From contig CAIYZV010000120.1 of NCBI GenBank assembly GCA_903930765.1, positions 1-34,216 of the forward strand: a stretch of 34,216 nt of DNA. The letters are read 5' to 3'. The notes beneath the pieces were generated by a model that saw only the letters and a program-made list of their open reading frames with translations, was not told the DNA's origin and did no database searches. Positions 32,425 through 34,216 of the stretch are shown one piece after another. Each line of letters opens with the position of its first letter. The first letter of the stretch is position 1. Both the position numbers and the translations under genes were made by a program. This DNA is from an uncultured Pirellula sp. Its GTDB lineage: Bacteria > Planctomycetota > Planctomycetia > Pirellulales > Pirellulaceae.

Positions 32425-32693
32425 TACCGAAGTGAGCGATTCATGGTTTCGATCATGACTAGCATCGGGGGATTTCGGGCTCGAGCGTCCAGTTGCCACT
32501 TGCTAACACGCGTGGTTCGGATTCGTACCGTGCTTTTTTTCTTGCGACGATCTCGTACCGCGATGGCGTTAAACTCTGCCGAATAAAGCGAATAGGTTCA
32601 TGTTGCGGGTTAGCGACTGCCGATCCCACGATGAAGGATCAGAGTGGCTGGGCGGCTCTGTGTTGCTAGCATTAATAATGTGGAACTGCGCGA

Positions 32694-34216
32694 ATGTACG
32701 AGACTTTCTTCGGTTTTGACAAACGACCATTCCTAACCGTCCCGACGTTGGACCGTTACTTTCCTGCGACCAGCATCGAACAAGCGTATCAAACGGCCTC
32801 CCGGTGCATTCACCGGGGAGAAGGTCCGGTAGCGATTATCGGCGGTACCGGTTTGGGCAAGACCATGTGCTGCTTGCGGATCGCAGATAGTTTCCGGAAG
32901 AGCTTCGAAGTGGTGATGCTGGCCAGTTCGCAGATCTGCACACGGCGCGCACTGCTGCAAAGCTTGCTCTATGAACTGCGCTTGCCCTATCGAGAGAAGT
33001 CCGAAGGGGAGCTGCGCCTGACGCTCATGAATCGATTGCAGTCCTTCACCGAATCGCAATCCGAGGCGTTGGTGCTGGTCGTGGACGAGGCGCAGACGCT
33101 GGTGCCTAAGTTGCTCGACGAGCTGCGATTGTTGACCAACATCGTTCGAAATGGTGTACCGCGGGTCCGATTGGTCCTGTGCGGAACCATGAAACTCGAA
33201 GATATCCTTTCCCATCCGCAGATGGAGTCGCTGAATCAAAGGTTGGCAGGGCGATGTTACTTGACACCGTTGGGGATGGACGAGACTGCTCGCTATATCC
33301 AGCACAAGGTGGAGCTGTGCGGGGTGAACATTCAAAGTGCCATGACTCGCGATGCGGTCGATGCGCTTTACCGCGGTTCTGACGGTATACCACGACTCAT
33401 CGACCAATTGGCCGACCAAGCGTTCCTGCAAGGGGCAGCGGAACGGATCAAGCCGATTTCGGCCGCGTTGATCAGCCAAGCATGGTGCATTTTGCAGCAG
33501 CTACCGAATCCATGGAGTGAACCGACAGTTCCGGCGGATCGCAATTTGTTGGCTCCGTCGAGCGCGTATGAAGTTGGGACCATCACCGTCGTTCCCTATG
33601 GAAATACATTGTCTCATAACGCGTCGACTCCGTTGGCGTTCGAGCAGACCTTGCCCAGCGTTGATGCTGTCCGATCGACTGCTCAGGGGCCAACCACAAC
33701 GGCGAACATTCAAAGCACCGTCATTCCCGGCGGACTGCAAGACAATCGGTCTGTAGTATCGAATGACTCGACTTCGATGATCGAATTCGGTTCGCTCGAG
33801 GATGAAGATTTCCCGGCAGAAGAGTCGTACGTTCGAGACGCTGTGGCTCAACCACGATCCACAACGCTCCAGCCACCAGCAGGCCTACAGGACGGCATTT
33901 GCGACATGACGTCGCTGGGCTCGCATTTGGTTGAAACCAACCGTGTTGGCGATACTGCACCTTTGGGCAAGCCATTGCCGCCGATCGGTAACCCTGAGGT
34001 TGGGCGCGTGGAACCGCAGGTTCGCGCCAACGAACTGTTTACGGCTTACAACGAGGATTTCGACGAAGAGTTCACAATTCCGGTTCAGTCGTCGAAGAGC
34101 TATCAAAGCTATTCCGGGATGGCGTATGGGAACCTGAACCACGATGCAAATCAATTTGCTTCGATCCATCGACCTCATGCATCGATGGCATATCCGGACG
34201 CTGAGAATTTCCTCGA
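32694..34216 (+). CDS. ExeA/GspA-like AAA ATPase, 3' end beyond the window
   Basis: Open from ATG 32694 to the last base, at least 507 residues. The opening M-Y-E-T-F-F-G-F-D-K-R-P-F is typical of ExeA/GspA-like ATPases, which in some bacteria help a secretin complex assemble through peptidoglycan. Walker A is G-G-T-G-L-G-K-T (Lys57), Walker B is L-V-L-V-V-D-E-A-Q (Asp131, Glu132), and N-Q-R-L-A-G-R near 181 holds likely Arg fingers. The ATPase part ends near residue 270. The next ~235 residues are low in hydrophobic clusters and rich in Ser, Thr, Pro, Asn and acidic residues, with no recognised domain; this looks disordered. GGA about ten bases upstream is a weak ribosome site. No membrane helix is visible, though one could lie beyond the edge. 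Confidence 0.85.
   Translation, partial: MYETFFGFDKRPFLTVPTLDRYFPATSIEQAYQTASRCIHRGEGPVAIIGGTGLGKTMCCLRIADSFRKSFEVVMLASSQICTRRALLQSLLYELRLPYREKSEGELRLTLMNRLQSFTESQSEALVLVVDEAQTLVPKLLDELRLLTNIVRNGVPRVRLVLCGTMKLEDILSHPQMESLNQRLAGRCYLTPLGMDETARYIQHKVELCGVNIQSAMTRDAVDALYRGSDGIPRLIDQLADQAFLQGAAERIKPISAALISQAWCILQQLPNPWSEPTVPADRNLLAPSSAYEVGTITVVPYGNTLSHNASTPLAFEQTLPSVDAVRSTAQGPTTTANIQSTVIPGGLQDNRSVVSNDSTSMIEFGSLEDEDFPAEESYVRDAVAQPRSTTLQPPAGLQDGICDMTSLGSHLVETNRVGDTAPLGKPLPPIGNPEVGRVEPQVRANELFTAYNEDFDEEFTIPVQSSKSYQSYSGMAYGNLNHDANQFASIHRPHASMAYPDAENFL

Overview
The window looks like a chromosomal segment of a planctomycete, most likely of the Pirellulales (Rhodopirellula/Blastopirellula type). This is inferred from gene content: two DUF1559 proteins with prepilin-like N-termini and a C-terminal H-X9-DG motif, a secreted Cys-type sulfatase, a giant cadherin/dockerin surface protein with the L-E-x-R-x-V-L-A N-terminal motif common in that phylum, an SHD1-like domain, and two ECF sigma factors each followed by an overlapping single-span membrane protein. 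No rRNA, tRNA, CRISPR array, transposase or integrase was seen.

Layout. (1) 1-282: the 3' end of a secreted prenyltransferase/squalene-cyclase-like repeat protein. (2) 506-5459: an ECF sigma factor, its overlapping membrane partner, a secreted sulfatase and a coupled SHD1 + YHYH + PEBP three-domain protein. (3) 5666-10306: a ~1,550-residue secreted adhesin-like protein. (4) 10444-17349: a second ECF sigma/membrane pair, then a tight seven-gene block with three successive GspF-like inner-membrane proteins, three minor-pseudopilin-like proteins and a DUF1559 pseudopilin. No secretin, GspE ATPase or prepilin peptidase is encoded here, so this would be a partial or satellite type II secretion/pseudopilus module. 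(5) Minus strand, 25054 down to 17400: a His/Cys-rich exported protein, DUF58, a transglutaminase-like membrane protein, a MoxR ATPase, a His-motif lipoprotein and a PF03773-like permease. The MoxR-DUF58-transglutaminase trio is a known association; the metal-ligand-rich proteins at both ends are the unusual part.

(6) 25329-26917: a DUF1559 protein and its usual carboxypeptidase-regulatory-like lipoprotein. (7) 27273-29008, minus strand: a small unknown protein, a DUF3088 thioredoxin-like protein and an inositol-monophosphatase-family phosphatase. (8) 29351-32331: an S46 dipeptidyl-peptidase and a RarD-type EamA transporter started by TTG. (9) 32694 to the end: an ExeA/GspA-like AAA ATPase with a long low-complexity tail, cut by the window edge.

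The intergenic regions hold several short tandem repeats (7-, 9- and 11-bp periods) and perfect inverted repeats, including a UUCG-capped hairpin upstream of the first sigma gene. The best candidates for something undescribed are the triple-GspF pseudopilus module, the metal-flanked MoxR operon with an atypical transglutaminase active site, and the SHD1-YHYH-PEBP fusion coupled to a sulfatase.
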